The notes: generated by a model not told the origin, from the letters alone. Shown: positions 31,528 to 43,348, counted from the first letter of the stretch. The stretch is 64,000 nt of DNA from Dendrophyllia cribrosa (GCA_024195265.1 JAJLRJ010000013.1:16748162-16812161); one strand, 5' to 3'. A program made the numbers and translations.

Positions 31528-34500
31528 ATGTGTTTCGGTGACAGAAGTTCGCTTCTAAGTAAATCATTGCTTAGTCTTAGCTGCTGGAACATACACGGTT
31601 TCTCTGACCGGTCCAGGTTTGGGAACAAATTAACAAATCATGAATTTTTAAATTATTTTAGTAAGCATGAAATTGTGATCTTAACTGAATCATGGATGAA
31701 GGAAGATGTCGATCTCCCTGGTTTTAAAACATTTTCAAACTCAGCCCAAAAATTCCAAAAAATGAAATCTGGAAGACTTTCGGGAGGTCTTGTTCTAGCC
31801 TATAAAAAACATTTAGAAAATGGTATCTCTTTAGTTAAATCGAGCACTAATTACATTTGGTGTAAACTAAATCACAGCTTTTTTAGCTTTGAACAAGATA
31901 TTTACTTATGTGCTCTCTACATTCCTCCCCGAGATTCTCCTTATTTTGATCCTGAATTATTCGTTGATATGGAAACAGATATCGCATTTTTTCACAACAA
32001 AGGTTTTGTTATGTTAGCTCATGATTTCAATGCAAGAACAGGCAAAGCAAATGATTTTATAGTCGATGACAATTCTAACTTTATACCTGGAGATAATATT
32101 CCTGTACCATCTGCTCTTCCTAATAGACAGAACTTTGATAACAATATTAATGATCATGGAAAACAGTTACTTGAACTCTGCAAATCTTGCGATTTAAGGA
32201 TCTTAAACGGACGAACTAAAGGAGATACCTTAGGAAAATCCACTTATCACTCCAGTAATTGAGTAAGTACTGTAGATTATATTATTGTTGGACATACTCT
32301 ATTTACTTCAATTGAAGGGTTCGTCGTAAAACAACCAAATATTTTTTCAGACCACTCTCAACTTGTCTGCTGGATAAAAATTGGTACATCTAACCTAATT
32401 AACAACAATCAATTTCAAGAACAAAACAAAATTAAACTCCCAAAACAATATATCTGGAATGAAACTTCGGCAACAAAATTCACTGAGACCTTTCAATCTC
32501 CTGATATTTTGTCTCGGTTACAAACTTTTGAAGACTCGACCTTTGAATTAAATAATACAGGCATTGATCAAGCTACTACTCAGTTTACAAATATTATGCA
32601 TGAAGCGGCAAAATGTTCACTTAAATTAAGTTGTCAAAGGAATTCTAAAAGAAAGCATTTAACTAAGAAATGGTTTGATCATGATTGCAAGGCTTTAAGG
32701 AAATCTCTTAAACAATTATCTAACAAAAAACATCGCAATCCTCTAGACACTGAATTAAGAAAGCAATATCATGCCCAAAGTAAAACCTATAAAAAACTAC
32801 TTAAATGTAAAAAGCAACTATTCTTTGATTCTAAAATTGATGATTTAGTTAACAATGAAAACAATCACAAATTTTGGGATACACTAAAGTCAATGAATGA
32901 GAATAATATAATTAATAGTGATAATGAATCCCCGACTACAAAACTCTATGATCATTTTAAAAAACTGCACTCAGCACATGAACATAACACCTTATCAACA
33001 TTTCAGCTAAATGTTCTTGAAGAAATAAAACGTTTAGAGAACAACAAGCACTTACAACCTGAATTAGATGATTCAATATCCACTGATGAGATCGATAAGG
33101 CGATTAAAAGGCTTAAAAACAAGAAGGCTGCTGGTCTTGATAAAATACGCAATGAAATGATAAAAACGAGCTCAAGATTCATAAGGCCCTCACTAGCAAA
33201 ACTTTTTACACTTATATTAAAATCTGGAGTATTCCCTACATCTTGGAGTGATGGTATAATTACTGCGCTACATAAATCAGGAAACAAAGATGACCCTTCC
33301 AATTATAGAGGTATTTGTATTAGTAGTTGCCTTGGAAAACTTTTTTGCTCAATTCTTAATGCAAGATTACACAATTTCTTAAACAAACATAACATAATAC
33401 ATCGTTCTCAGATCGGCTTTTTACCGGGTCATCGCACGTCCGACCATATTTTCACTTTAAAAACTTTAATTGACAAACATGTTACTCATACCCCCAGAGG
33501 TAAACTATATACTTGTTTTGTTGACTTTAAAAAAGCATTTGACTCAATTTGGCACCAAGGTTTATTACATAAATTATTAAAATATAAAATAGGTGGTACC
33601 TTCTACAAAGTAATTTCTAATATGTATTCACAATCACAATGTTGCGTGAAAGATGGTGACAATCGATCTGAATTCTTTAACTATGAGAAAGGAGTTAGAC
33701 AAGGCTGTATTCTCTCTCCGCTACTTTTTAATCTTTATTTAAATGAATTACCATACATTTTAAACAACAATGCCAAAGATCCTATAATACTACCAGATGG
33801 TTCTCACCTTAATTGTTTACTCTATGCAGACGATTTACTTTTAATTTCCAATTCTCCAGAAGGACTACAACAAAGTCTTGACAGATTATCAAAGTATTGT
33901 CAAGATTGGCTCCTTAAGATAAATTCATCTAAAACAAAAGTGATTATATTCCAAAAGAAAAGCAGGAAAACAATAGCAGACAAATATAAATTTATTGTTA
34001 ATGATGAACATATCCAAATTGTTGATAATTACACTTATCTTGGTGTGAACTTTTCTACTAATGGAAGTTTCACTTGTCATAAAGAAAAACTGAAAGAAAA
34101 AACTAAAAGATCCTTTTTCGCAACACGGCGTTATCTTGATTTCTTACAACTACCAATCAACGTCGACAACAAACTTTTTAATACACTATTTCTTCCAATT
34201 TTAACATATTGTTCCGAAGTGTGGGGCATCTATGACAAATGTGATAATAACAGCTGGGAAAAGGATCCTATTGAGAAAACACATATTTATTTCTGTAAGA
34301 TGTGTTTAGGGGTAAACAAACGTTCACCAAATGTAGCATCTAGAAATGAACTTGGAAGATTATCTTTAAAATTACAAATTTCAATGAATATTCTTAAATT
34401 TTGGATTCATCTTGAAAATCAACCTCCTGATAGTATCGCTAAACTTTGCTTAAACATGTCTGACAAAATGGCTCAAGAAAACAAAACTGGTTTGATCAAC

Positions 34501-35058
34501 AGGATTAATCTGTTATGTACACAACTGAATATTGACAAGAAATCAATAGATTTGATCAACCCATCTACTTTCTTATTAAAGGCAAAAAGCAATTTGTTAG
34601 TAAAACTCAAAAATCATCAACTCAATCAAATAAATTTAAATAAAAAACTTAAATTTTACTCCACTTTCAAAAATGAAACAAAACACTCCGATTTCATCAA
34701 TCATATTAAGAATCCTGAACATAGAAGAATAACGTCTAAATTCAGGATAGGAAATCACAACTTAAGAATTGAAAATGGAAGATTTACAATCCCTAAAACT
34801 CCTGAAAACCTCAGAATTTGTAATCACTGTGATCAAAATTCAGTTGAAGACGAAATGCATTTTTTATTTGATTGTAAATTATATAATGACCTTAGAAACA
34901 CTCTTTTTATAAAGACTATTGAACGAAACAAATTATTTACAAATTTTAGTAAACACGAAAAACTGTTTTTTCTTTTCAACAACACTGACCAATTTATTAG
35001 CAGGATAACTGCTACTTTTATATTTCAAGCAGCTGAAAGAAGAAACAATCATAACTAG
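31528..35058 (+). pseudogene. LINE ORF2: AP-endonuclease, reverse transcriptase, zinc-knuckle tail; one internal TGA
   Basis: The frame is continuous from 31528 to 35058 apart from TGA at 32260-32262. The N-terminus is an exonuclease-endonuclease-phosphatase domain that nicks target DNA: SLSCWNIHGFSD, ILTESWM, DFNARTG and, around the stop, a STVDYIIVG motif. The reverse transcriptase follows with NYRGICISSCLGKLFC, FVDFKKAFDSIW, GVRQGCILSPLLFNLYLNEL and the catalytic LLYADDLLLI box near residue 766. The C-terminus carries CNHCDQNSVEDEMHFLFDC (C-x2-C-x9-H-x4-C). The stop lies between the first part of the endonuclease and its STVDY strand, so the endonuclease and everything after it would be lost unless read through. 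The sequencing context (AATTGAGTAAGT) makes a point change likely. Confidence 0.85.
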
Positions 35059-35204
35059 AAATTATCATTATCATGTTATTATTTGCTTTTCTTCTTCATT
35101 AATTATTAGCTTTATAATTGTTTATTACAATTATTTAACTTTAGGTAACACCATGTATAGAAATGGTAATACTAAATAAAGTTGTTGTTATTGTTGTTGT
35201 TGTA

Positions 35205-35390
35205 TCTATAAACACACAAAGAAGTCAAAATAATCATATGTATTCCCTACTGGTTTATAATGAAAATCACAAACAACCAATTCAGTACACTAAAAACATA
35301 AATGGTACAGCTTCACTTGTTGAGGCAATTAGCAGTATTCAAAAGGAATACAAGTCTGCAGGGAATTATAAATTTTTATTTATTTATTTA
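35205..35390 (+). pseudogene. coding fragment resuming after the LINE
   Basis: The frame reads VSINTQRSQNNHMYSLLVY, NENHKQPIQYTKNINGTASL and EAISSIQKEYKSAGNYKF. It looks like ordinary protein rather than LINE sequence. With the LINE and the TGTATC duplication removed it would follow the 28889-29089 fragment, although the two sides are not in a clean common frame. Its function is unknown. Confidence 0.35.
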
Positions 35391-35451
35391 TTCTCCAAAA
35401 ATTAACAAGTTTATAACAATGAATAATTAAGAAACAAAGAGAAAAGGGGCA

Positions 35452-36021
35452 ATGATACAATTTGTATCATGTTCATGTGCAACAGTTGACAGAAGTGAAA
35501 GGAAAAAAATGATGAAAAATCAGAGACAGAAACAAGACTATGAAGCAATGGAACCATCAAAGAAAAGAATATTATTAGAAAAGAAACAAGTAAGGGATAT
35601 GATGAATACGCACGAGCTAAAGATGAAACAATTACAAAAATACAAAACAAAGGACACTGCTAAGAAACAAGATCGGTTAAACAAAAAATCAGAATACAAA
35701 ACAATGGATACCACTAAAAAGCAAAAACTTCTTGAGAAATGCAAAGAAGAATACGCTTACCATACTAGTAAGAAGACAGTGGATTCGTGTGTTGAGCAGT
35801 TTGAAAAAAAAAAGGGAAGGTCCAGATTATGTTGTGTATGTAATAGAACACTTTATAAACAATCTGTCTTAAAATTGAACACAAGAAGCTACCCTTCTCA
35901 AGATATTTTTCAAATACAATCATATGATGGGAAAGAATATATCTGCAAGACCTGTCACTCAAAAACCATACAAGGAAGACTTCCATGTCAGGCAATTGTT
36001 GTACTTCTTGATGAGCAATAG
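35452..36021 (+). CDS. Lys-rich protein with DUF6570-like Cys domain
   Basis: A 189-residue open frame. The N-terminal two thirds are basic and repetitive (KKQ, KTKDTAKKQ, KTMDTTKKQ), likely helical. The C-terminal 60 residues contain CCVCNRTLYKQSVLKL and DGKEYICKTCHSKTIQG, then PCQAI. This C-x2-C ... C-x2-C pattern resembles the DUF6570-type domain that precedes the replication-initiator region in Helitron-like proteins (from memory). It lies downstream of the 2A-protease fragments on the same strand, so these could be parts of one large Helitron-like element. No Rep or helicase motif is visible here. Confidence 0.5.
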   Translation: MIQFVSCSCATVDRSERKKMMKNQRQKQDYEAMEPSKKRILLEKKQVRDMMNTHELKMKQLQKYKTKDTAKKQDRLNKKSEYKTMDTTKKQKLLEKCKEEYAYHTSKKTVDSCVEQFEKKKGRSRLCCVCNRTLYKQSVLKLNTRSYPSQDIFQIQSYDGKEYICKTCHSKTIQGRLPCQAIVVLLDEQ

Positions 36022-36381
36022 ATGTCTTAGAAGATAGATGACGTACTTACGAAGATGTTTGGAGATGTAATATCTATTGATGACAACACCTTGGCAGAGA
36101 AATTACTCTTTCTTGAGAACTTTGCTGTCACATATAACACTGACACTTTACTTGTTTCAGATATTAACATATAAGGTTTTGATACGTTGTATTTACGAAT
36201 TAGAGGTTTGGAGATGTAATATGTATTGACAAAAACACCTGTTTCAAAGAATAAACATCTAAGATGACGTTTTGTTCTTTTAATATTATATTCTAGTCAG
36301 ATCAAGTATTGAGTATTAGTTGAAATTACTACTTGCCACTTATCAAAGTCAGATCAAGTTGTAGCTATTAGTTTAAAACAC

Positions 36382-36604
36382 TGTAGCGAAGCTAGGTTTT
36401 CTTGACAAGTGTATCTCACGATCACATATGTCTGAGCTCGATAAGGCACCTTTGTTACTTTTCAATTGTCTTTTGTGTATTCATGTGGGGTTTAGAGTAG
36501 AGGTGGGATTGTGTAAGAGCAGTTGAGAATAAACCTTGCGTTGTGGAGATCTTCATCTGTTTTAGTTTGTGTGTTCCCAAGCCTTGACCCTCGGCGGCGC
36601 TACA
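36382..36604 (+). repeat. putative 5' LTR of a Gypsy element
   Basis: The segment starts TGTAGCG and ends CGCTACA, a perfect inverted terminal pair. It is 223 bases long, contains AATAAA at 36528, and is followed at once by ATTTGTGGCTAGCGATGGG, which has the look of a tRNA primer-binding site. Gag-like coding starts about 200 bases on. A matching 3' LTR is not found in the window. Confidence 0.65.
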
Positions 36605-36798
36605 ATTTGTGGCTAGCGATGGGATTAAACTGAAATTTTCCGGGAGTGAAGCAGTCAGGAAAGTGGCACAGTAGTCCTTTCACCCTGAATTTTTGAATGA
36701 AATTTTGAAATCAGATTGAGAGCACATGGCATTTCACGCGATACGCGAGTATGATTTGATCATCTTCGATGAAGCTACAACATCCAAAGACTGCAAAG

Positions 36799-37745
36799 AT
36801 GTCTTCCAACCCACAACAGATGGTCATCCTAGCCCATTTCGAGAAGATTTGCCCCTTTAGAGAAATTCTACACCAGCTGATGCGGGCTACAACACAGCAG
36901 AGAGTGGCAATGCCAGTTCAGCAATAAACAGTCTACACGAAACTCTCTGCAACAGTCGAAAAACACATGAATGCCCGTGATAACCGCCTGTACAAGACGG
37001 TGGATGAAATGGAAAGAAAATTCAAACTCCTGGAGCTTTCCCACTTTCGACAACAATTACGCATTACGAACGATAAACAAGCCAGATCGTGACTGTGATG
37101 ATCCCATAGTACCCAGTCACCCCAGGAGCTGTTTTGCACTAGGCAGTGGGAAATACTGCTGATTCCTCAGATGTTTCGCCTCAGAAGGCACCAGATGGCG
37201 GCCACTTGGGAACAGAAAACGACGAGGACGAGCTGTGGTGTAGTTTACAAACAATCGACCGGCTTGTAAAAGACAGAACTTCGGAGGAAAGTCGCCCTGT
37301 CCCTCAGACATCGCCAAAACCTTTGGCACCATCCCTCCCTCCCTGCGCAACCCTTGGAGATTTAGATTCCACTAAACAGACAGATTTCCTGGCATTAACA
37401 GAGGCATTAGAATCGTCATTTGGCTCACAGCATCGTACAGAAATGTTCCAGGCTCACTCGTCAGACTTGCCTATCTGCGCCATCCACTCTGCAAGATACC
37501 CTGGTAAGGGACCATTTCATAGATGCACTACCTGATAGCGAGTCGCGGTGGCGCATTCACCAGGCCAGGCCCACCTGTCTCAGAGGGGCGCTGACAGCAG
37601 CCCTAGAGGTAGAAGCATTCTTTGTAGCAGACAGGCAACGGATCAGAGGCCAGGCCGGGGCTCTTCTTTCAACATCCACAGATATGCCACTTTCACAGCC
37701 TGAGCAAGACCTTCAGAAGCAAGTAGGGGAACTAGATAAACAGTA
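36799..37745 (+). pseudogene. Gypsy gag, frameshifted
   Basis: An ATG at 36799 opens MSSNPQQMVILAHFEKICPF, which soon hits a stop. Further frames include VDEMERKFKLLELSHF, DFLALTEALESSFGSQHR and, around 37500, DHFIDALPDSESRWRIHQ. The last resembles the capsid C-terminal region of Gypsy gag (…F…L.D…R.…..P…L…A…A). Several frameshifts are needed to join the pieces. The zinc knuckle lies just downstream. Confidence 0.65.
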
Positions 37746-37799
37746 AACCAAGCAGGTACAGCCACAGCAGTTGCACCCCCATGATACATGGCATCGCCC

Positions 37800-38434
37800 A
37801 GGAAACAGAGGATTACCAGCAAATTTTTTCAGGTTGTTTCTCTTGTGGTAGCCTTCACCACATGCAGCACAACTGTCAGGAAGGGAGGAGACCTGATGCT
37901 GGAACAAGTCTTCCAGTCGGGCTCGCGAGCCGGACCAGGCAGCCTCCTATAATGCATAGCTCCCAACCCTTCAACCGGCAGTGAAAAATGTGGACGTAAC
38001 TTTCCTGGTGGACACAGGAGCCAATGTCGTGATTTTGAAGCCTTCTGTGTTGGACAAAATTCCGGCATCTGAACGACCCACCCCTCGAATAAGTAGAGAT
38101 CAGCATGCTTCTCACAGACGGCAGCTACCTTCCTTTCCTAGGCCAGGGACATTTCAAAATTCGGTTGAAGAATGAGCAGGTTGTGCATGTGTGGGTCGTG
38201 GAGATAGAGCTGGATGGAATCATTGCCATGGATTTCATTAGGAAGCATAATTGTCAGTTAACTTTAGGGCAGAAATGCTACGAGTTGGCTTTGAATGGGG
38301 ATGTGACTGCATGTGTGGGAGGAGGACAGTTGCCGGAGTGCGCGAGAGTTGCTGCGCAGGTGACAACTACCATACCACCAGGAAGTGAAAGCCTTGTTCC
38401 AGCTAAGCTAATCGACCCTTGCGGAGAAGCTTAG
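37800..38434 (+). pseudogene. Gypsy nucleocapsid zinc knuckle and aspartic protease
   Basis: At about 37835 the frame reads CFSCGSLHHMQHNC, a C-x2-C-x4-H-x4-C zinc knuckle. At 37984-38060 comes the protease active site VTFLVDTGANVVILKPS. After a frame change the C-terminal protease strand follows as GIIAMDFIRKHNCQL (about 38215). The polyprotein is cut at about 38474 by the left end of a large inverted-repeat element, before the reverse transcriptase. Reverse transcriptase and RNase H are not found on the other side of that insert at 42415. Confidence 0.8.
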
Positions 38435-39496
38435 AAGACAAAGCTCACACAAGTAACATGCCAGAATCTGGTAATGTGTAGTTCCAGAAAATATCCATAC
38501 CCCCACCATGGAGGGTTTTTTCCATTGGACCCCCCCCCCCCCAGGATTTTCCGTTCCAAGGGGTTTTCACAATGCTTCCCCACCCCCTTGAACTTCCATC
38601 AATTTTCCAAGTGGCCCTCCTTACCCCTTTGAAATTCCAAATGTGCCGAAGAAATTACTTATCCATTTATTTTGATCTCTTTAGTAATGTAATAACATTT
38701 ATCTGCAGTGCAAATAATGGTCCCAGGATGACGGTTTACCATAACAGGTTTAACAGCATGTTTTGGCCACATCACGAACGCTAGTTTATTGTGTATTATT
38801 CATGGCAATATTTGCCAAAACTACTGGGTATTGAAAAAAGTAGGCTTTGAGATTTCATTTCATTAAAAATAATCGTGGAAAATTAAATTAGCAAACAACC
38901 TGCTGTCGTGTCAACAAACAATGAAAAAAAATTGTTAAATCTTAGGAGACTTAATAATGATCACTCAAAAACTATATAGTCGCTTTTCTTTTTAAGTGTA
39001 TGAAAGCCGTTTAACACGATAATCTAAGAAAGTTTAGGCTCTTTTATATATACAAGTTTCAAGTTATTAATTTATTTACAGCTAGTCAAAACAAGATATC
39101 AAATTACTTCACACGCACAATGTTTTTTATTTTAAAATGTTTCTCAGCTCTTGCAATGAAACGTTAACTGTGACAAGACATTTCATTACTACCTCAGTAT
39201 AAGTCTCCATGTCGGTTTTCTATGTTGCAGTTTTAACTTTCTTTTTCGATAAAAATGGTTAACGAAAATTTTCGTGTCTGTATACAGCGGGGAGCCGGGA
39301 CCCATCGCAAAATTTTTTCAAAACACCTGGTTGTCAAATATCAATCAAATTTGTCTTTCAGAAAAGAAATAGATCACAAAAAGTCATAAGCTTTGCCTTG
39401 TTTGTAGTTTGTAAATGATAGTCATTTTATGCCTTCATTGTTTTAACTTGTGACAGATATTTCACATATGAAAACCATTCAACCAATTTTTTTTAA

Positions 39497-39929
39497 GGGG
39501 CTATGTCGCAAGGTGAGTCTGCGCAATGAGTTCCTGTCATGTGACGTCACACATGTCAAATTTCTATTGTTCCCTCCCGGATCGCGGCAAGTTTTATCGC
39601 GCTTGCACTCGTGTCGAACCACGCGAGGTAAACAAACACACGATCGATTTCGCTTTTAAATTCCTCCCCAACTTCCACCACTACTGGAAGACATCGAATT
39701 TTTCGAAGGTACGACTAACAAATCGCAGAAATAATTTAACAAAAATCTAGCCAAGTAAATACTCTAACTAATTTGTAAACTTGAGATCTATCCTTCCACG
39801 CAATACGACGGGATGGAACGGATTGCAGCGAATTCGACAGTAATGGCCGCCAACTTGATAAAAAACCACCGGACGTTTTTCAAGTTGTTAGTACCCAGTA
39901 CTCACCCGCCATCCTCGCGACATAGCCCC
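39497..39929. mobile_element. 433-bp MITE
   Basis: GGGGCTATGTCGCAAGG at 39497-39513 is inverted as CCTCGCGACATAGCCCC at 39913-39929 (one mismatch). Both ends are bordered by T/A-rich TTTAA-like bases, which may include the target duplication. A frame at 39813-40094 crosses its right end and ends at a possible donor, but I do not recognise it. Confidence 0.7.
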
Positions 39930-40199
39930 TTTAATCAGTGTATTCATAACTATAAACAACCGGGTGATTACGGATTTCACAACCAAAGATCAAGCGGAGA
40001 TTTATCAAAGAATTTCCAAGCAAGCGAGGGACTTAAAGGTAAAACAGATTACATTTTTCGATGGGAATTTATGTTGATATCAATCTGTGATTGACTTTTT
40101 TTTCTTTGTGTTCTCGCTAGTTTTGGAGAATTGTTTAAAAAACGTGCTCAATTAAATTCAGTTGTTTTGATTTCTTTGTTCGGAGACATCTCGGCCTTG

Positions 40200-41147
40200 A
40201 TGAGCTATAAATGGTTCGCATTTTGCTTTTCAACATAAACTTATGGAGATTTGAATAAAATTTTTCGAAAGATTGTGTTGTCCATTTTCATGTGTTTGTT
40301 CATTCATTACATAGGTTGACGAGCGATTTTATGTAAACAAAACAAAACTTGGATTTTATAGTTCTAAACTTCACTCGCGTGCATGGTCTTATGCAAATAT
40401 GTTTGGGTATTTTTTGCAATTTTGATTTCCAAATCAGTTTCTCAGACAATTTTTTATAAGCAACAGATGTATTGTCGTACTAGTTATTTTAGACGGAGAA
40501 AAAGTTGTTTTTGTAAACTTTTGTACAGTCTAAATGTACTGTGCAAACAGTCACGTAAGTGTTTTTGAGAATTGCTAAAATTAAAAAGTAGCCAGTTGTT
40601 TTGATTTCTTTCATCGGAGACATCTCGGCCTCAATGAGCTATAAATGGTTCGCGTTTTGCTTTTCAACATAAACTTATGGAGATTTGGATAAAATTTTTA
40701 GAAAGAAGATTGTATTGTCCATTTTTATGTGTTTGTTCATTCATTACATACGTTGAAAAGCGATTTTATGTATTCAAAACAAGACATAGATTTTATACTC
40801 GCGTCGCCTTATGCAAATATGTTTGTGAATTTTTGCAATTTTGGTTTCCAAATCAGTTTCTCGGGCATTTTGTGACAAGCAACAAGTGTATTTTATTCGG
40901 AAATTAGTCGTACTAGTTATTCTAGACGAAGAAAAAGTTGTTTTTGTGAACTTTTGTACGGTCTAAATGTACTGTTCAAATGGTCGCGTAAGTCTGTTTT
41001 TGAGAATTGCTAAAATTAAAAAATAGCCCGGTTGTCAATTTTATTCTTGTGCTTCCGACCTTTCACCTCAGTTAAACTAATCTTTTCATCGGCTTTAATT
41101 TCTGTTCAGAGAGCGACGCTGTTAAGCTCAGCCTATCTATATATATT
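40200..41147 (+). repeat. two tandem copies of a ~0.4-0.55-kb interspersed repeat
   Basis: Copy 1 (about 40180-40570) and copy 2 (about 40590-41147) share GGAGACATCTCGGCCT, GAGCTATAAATGGTTCGC, CATAAACTTATGGAGATTTG and TCAGTTTCTC in the same order. Copy 2 is longer and extends to GTTAAGCTCAGCCTAT. A third copy lies inverted at 27175-27690. Repeat type is unknown. Confidence 0.8.
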
Positions 41148-41148
41148 A

Positions 41149-42198
41149 CAGGGTGTCCCAAAAGTTCGTTCCTCTACTTTACAGGCCTGTATTTTATTCT
41201 GTATTGACTCATGTTAGTCTTTTAATGAAAACTTTAACAAAAATAATCTAGTTTAATGTCCTTATTACTTTCGGGGTTAAATGCAGCAGGCCTTGGTTTC
41301 ATTTTCCCGCTAAAATATGAGATTGTAAATCGCGCGCGCGCGAAAATTCCCCGCTATTTACGGTATTTCACAGCCGCGAGCTGCTCTGAATTAATTGACA
41401 GTGTTTTGCTTAGCAGCTTATAAAATTGAATCCTCTCAAACAGCCAAAAAATCTCCTATTTACGAGCACAGGCATCTATACTTAGATCTTCTGGTCTTTC
41501 TTTTCAACAAATCGACAATTTACTCGATGGAAAAAAGCGAACGTTGGGTAATAAAATCGTCGTCAAGAGCCGAAGATTTTGAAGACAAGAAACCAAGTGG
41601 GAGACCTAAGATCTTCAGCGATAAGGCTAAAAAACGTCCTTGAGAAGGCAAAGTACAAACGAGGAAAATCAACAAGGCAGCTATCACAACAATTCTGTGT
41701 CGTTAATCTTCAAGTGAAACAACTGTTAAAAAAAAGTCTTCCGTTCGAACCGTAACATGACATTCGTTCAAGACAGGGCACCAGTTCACACAGCTAAGGC
41801 CACGCAAACATGGTGCGAAACAAATTTTCCCAATTTTATCGAGAAAGCAGAGTGGCCAGCCAATTCACCAGACATCAACCCCATCAAAATCTCTGGAGTA
41901 TAATAGATGAATTCACATAAAAGATCCTATCCCGAAGACCATGAAGGAACCTGAAACAGCGGCACAAAATAGCATGAGAAAACATCCCCTTTTCCACACC
42001 ACAAGAATGATCACACTCCATGCCAAAGCGGCTACGAAATGTGATAAAAAATAATGGAGGCCACTCAGGCTACTGAAACTACCAATGAAAATAGTGTAAA
42101 TAACAGTTAAGAACTGCTGGTATTTTAATGCATATATCCCTTGTGAATCAAAAGTTGTTTTAATATAAATCGGAGGAACGAACTTTTGGGACACCCTG
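41149..42198 (+). mobile_element. 1,050-bp mariner/Tc1-like element with perfect 26-bp TIRs
   Basis: CAGGGTGTCCCAAAAGTTCG continuing to 41174 is perfectly inverted at 42173-42198. TA is present outside each end (41147-41148 and 42199-42200), the usual Tc1/mariner target duplication. The plus strand keeps pieces of a transposase: KKPSGRPKIFSDKAKK (linker after the first helix-turn-helix), FVQDRAPVHTAKA (second catalytic Asp) and WPANSPDINPI (third catalytic region, with the Glu lost in a frameshift). The part with the first catalytic Asp is missing. The element is internally deleted and non-autonomous, but its ends look young. Confidence 0.9.
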
Positions 42199-42419
42199 TA
42201 TATGTAAGAACGAATCTTAACATTTGTCTCAACGGACAGAATGTTTGGTTTGATTAGGTAAGTGTTTATTCGATCGCTCGAGAAACCCTCTGGAAAAATG
42301 CTCTTTGTGAACCCCCCATCCCCTTCGAAAATTTATCCCTTTGAGACCCCCCTACCCCTTGGAATTTCCGTGACCCTCTGCGGTGGGGGTATGGATATTT
42401 TCTGGAACTACACAATCCA

Positions 42420-43300
42420 TTATTAAAAAGGTGGCAAGATTTTTCAACCCACAGAGATGAGTTCTTTTGTTGATGATGTTAAGGATCTCGTCAACAAGCA
42501 ACGAAATGACGTGAAAAAGGCATTCATTGGCCTTCACAGCCCCCTATGTTGTTCGACCAGAATATCAAGATCATGTCAAATCTCAGTCCAACTTATTTGA
42601 TGCATATCCCCCTTTGCAAACAAGGTCTTGGTCGATCCCGCTAAGTACAGCGAAGTCTATCGATACCACCATGCTCCCCAGCGACCTTCGGAGTACAAAG
42701 AACCGGAGGATCTGGATTTAGATATGGATTGCCTCCCATATGATCCAGCTGTTTCTGTTTCTTTCTAGTCCTCAAAGGATCCCTCGTGTAGATGTTGCTG
42801 CAGATCTAAGTGAAAAGCGAACAGGTTGCATTGAATAGTACCATTGCAGCCAGTCGTCAGATTTGAATATCTCAAAGGAACTAAGCAATATATGTAGCAA
42901 TGAACTGTGGGGACTTTTCACAGGGAAGGAACACAATTTATCCTGGAAGGATCCATTCGAAAAGGTTTTGATTCACAAAGCTACTTCATTAAAAGTACAT
43001 CATTTAATCCACACACACGGTGAAGAATCCTTCTCCAAAGAAATACACCTGTGATAGACTGTTGGCTTCAAAACAAGAAAAATCTGTTCACACGTGGTAG
43101 CTGTGACTCACAAAAACAACAACCTCAAAGAATTCCTGTGTAGCTTCAAGGATGACAAACAACCAAGCATCTCACAGTAATCACCACGTTTGGTGTTAAT
43201 TACAGTGCTGGGAGAAAACGCCCAGTAGCATCAAGAGCCCGGCGCAAGTAATCCGACACAATAGGGTCCAAGGTGATGACGAGAAAGCAACCTGAAGAAG
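42420..43300 (+). other. degraded coding-like sequence, not recognised
   Basis: Short plus-strand frames (42527-42721 and 42863-43054) contain readable peptide such as NICSNELWGLFTGKEHNLSW, but stops intervene. It lies directly upstream of the Cys-rich frame on the same strand and may belong to the same decayed gene or element. Confidence 0.3.
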
Positions 43301-43348
43301 GGAAGAAATTAAAAGAGGATTGCAGGTTACATTTTAATTTAGTATCTC

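Larger units (their letters stand above)
29098..35204 (+). mobile_element. nearly intact CR1/L2-group LINE
   Basis: A complete two-ORF non-LTR retrotransposon: about 100 bases of 5' leader, ORF1 (29196-31400), ORF2 (31528-35058, one internal stop), a short 3' UTR with AATAAA at 35174, and a GTTGTT-type microsatellite tail (35179-35204). The 6-base word TGTATC borders both sides (29092-29097 and about 35200-35205), a possible target-site duplication that overlaps the tail. The flanking sequence is coding-like, so the LINE landed inside another element. Only one stop in about 5.7 kb of coding sequence means the copy is young. Confidence 0.85.
38475..42414. mobile_element. 3.9-kb composite bounded by long inverted repeats
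   Basis: The left end (from 38475) TGTGTAGTTCCAGAAAATAT... with CCATACCCCCACC is inverted at the right end (about 42383-42414). Subterminal blocks also match in inverted orientation (CCATTGGACCCCC...CCGTTCCAAGGGG against ...CCCCTTGGAATTTCCG). No clear target-site duplication was found and no transposase for this family is visible. Inside lie a 433-bp MITE, two copies of a ~500-bp repeat and a mariner-like element. It is therefore a nest, and the original element may be only a few hundred bases. It interrupts the Gypsy protease region. Confidence 0.7.

Noticed and set aside
39577..39620. Possible tRNA-type B box (GGTTCGACAC on the minus strand)
   Set aside because: No A box at a suitable distance and no cloverleaf or SINE-like tail were found.
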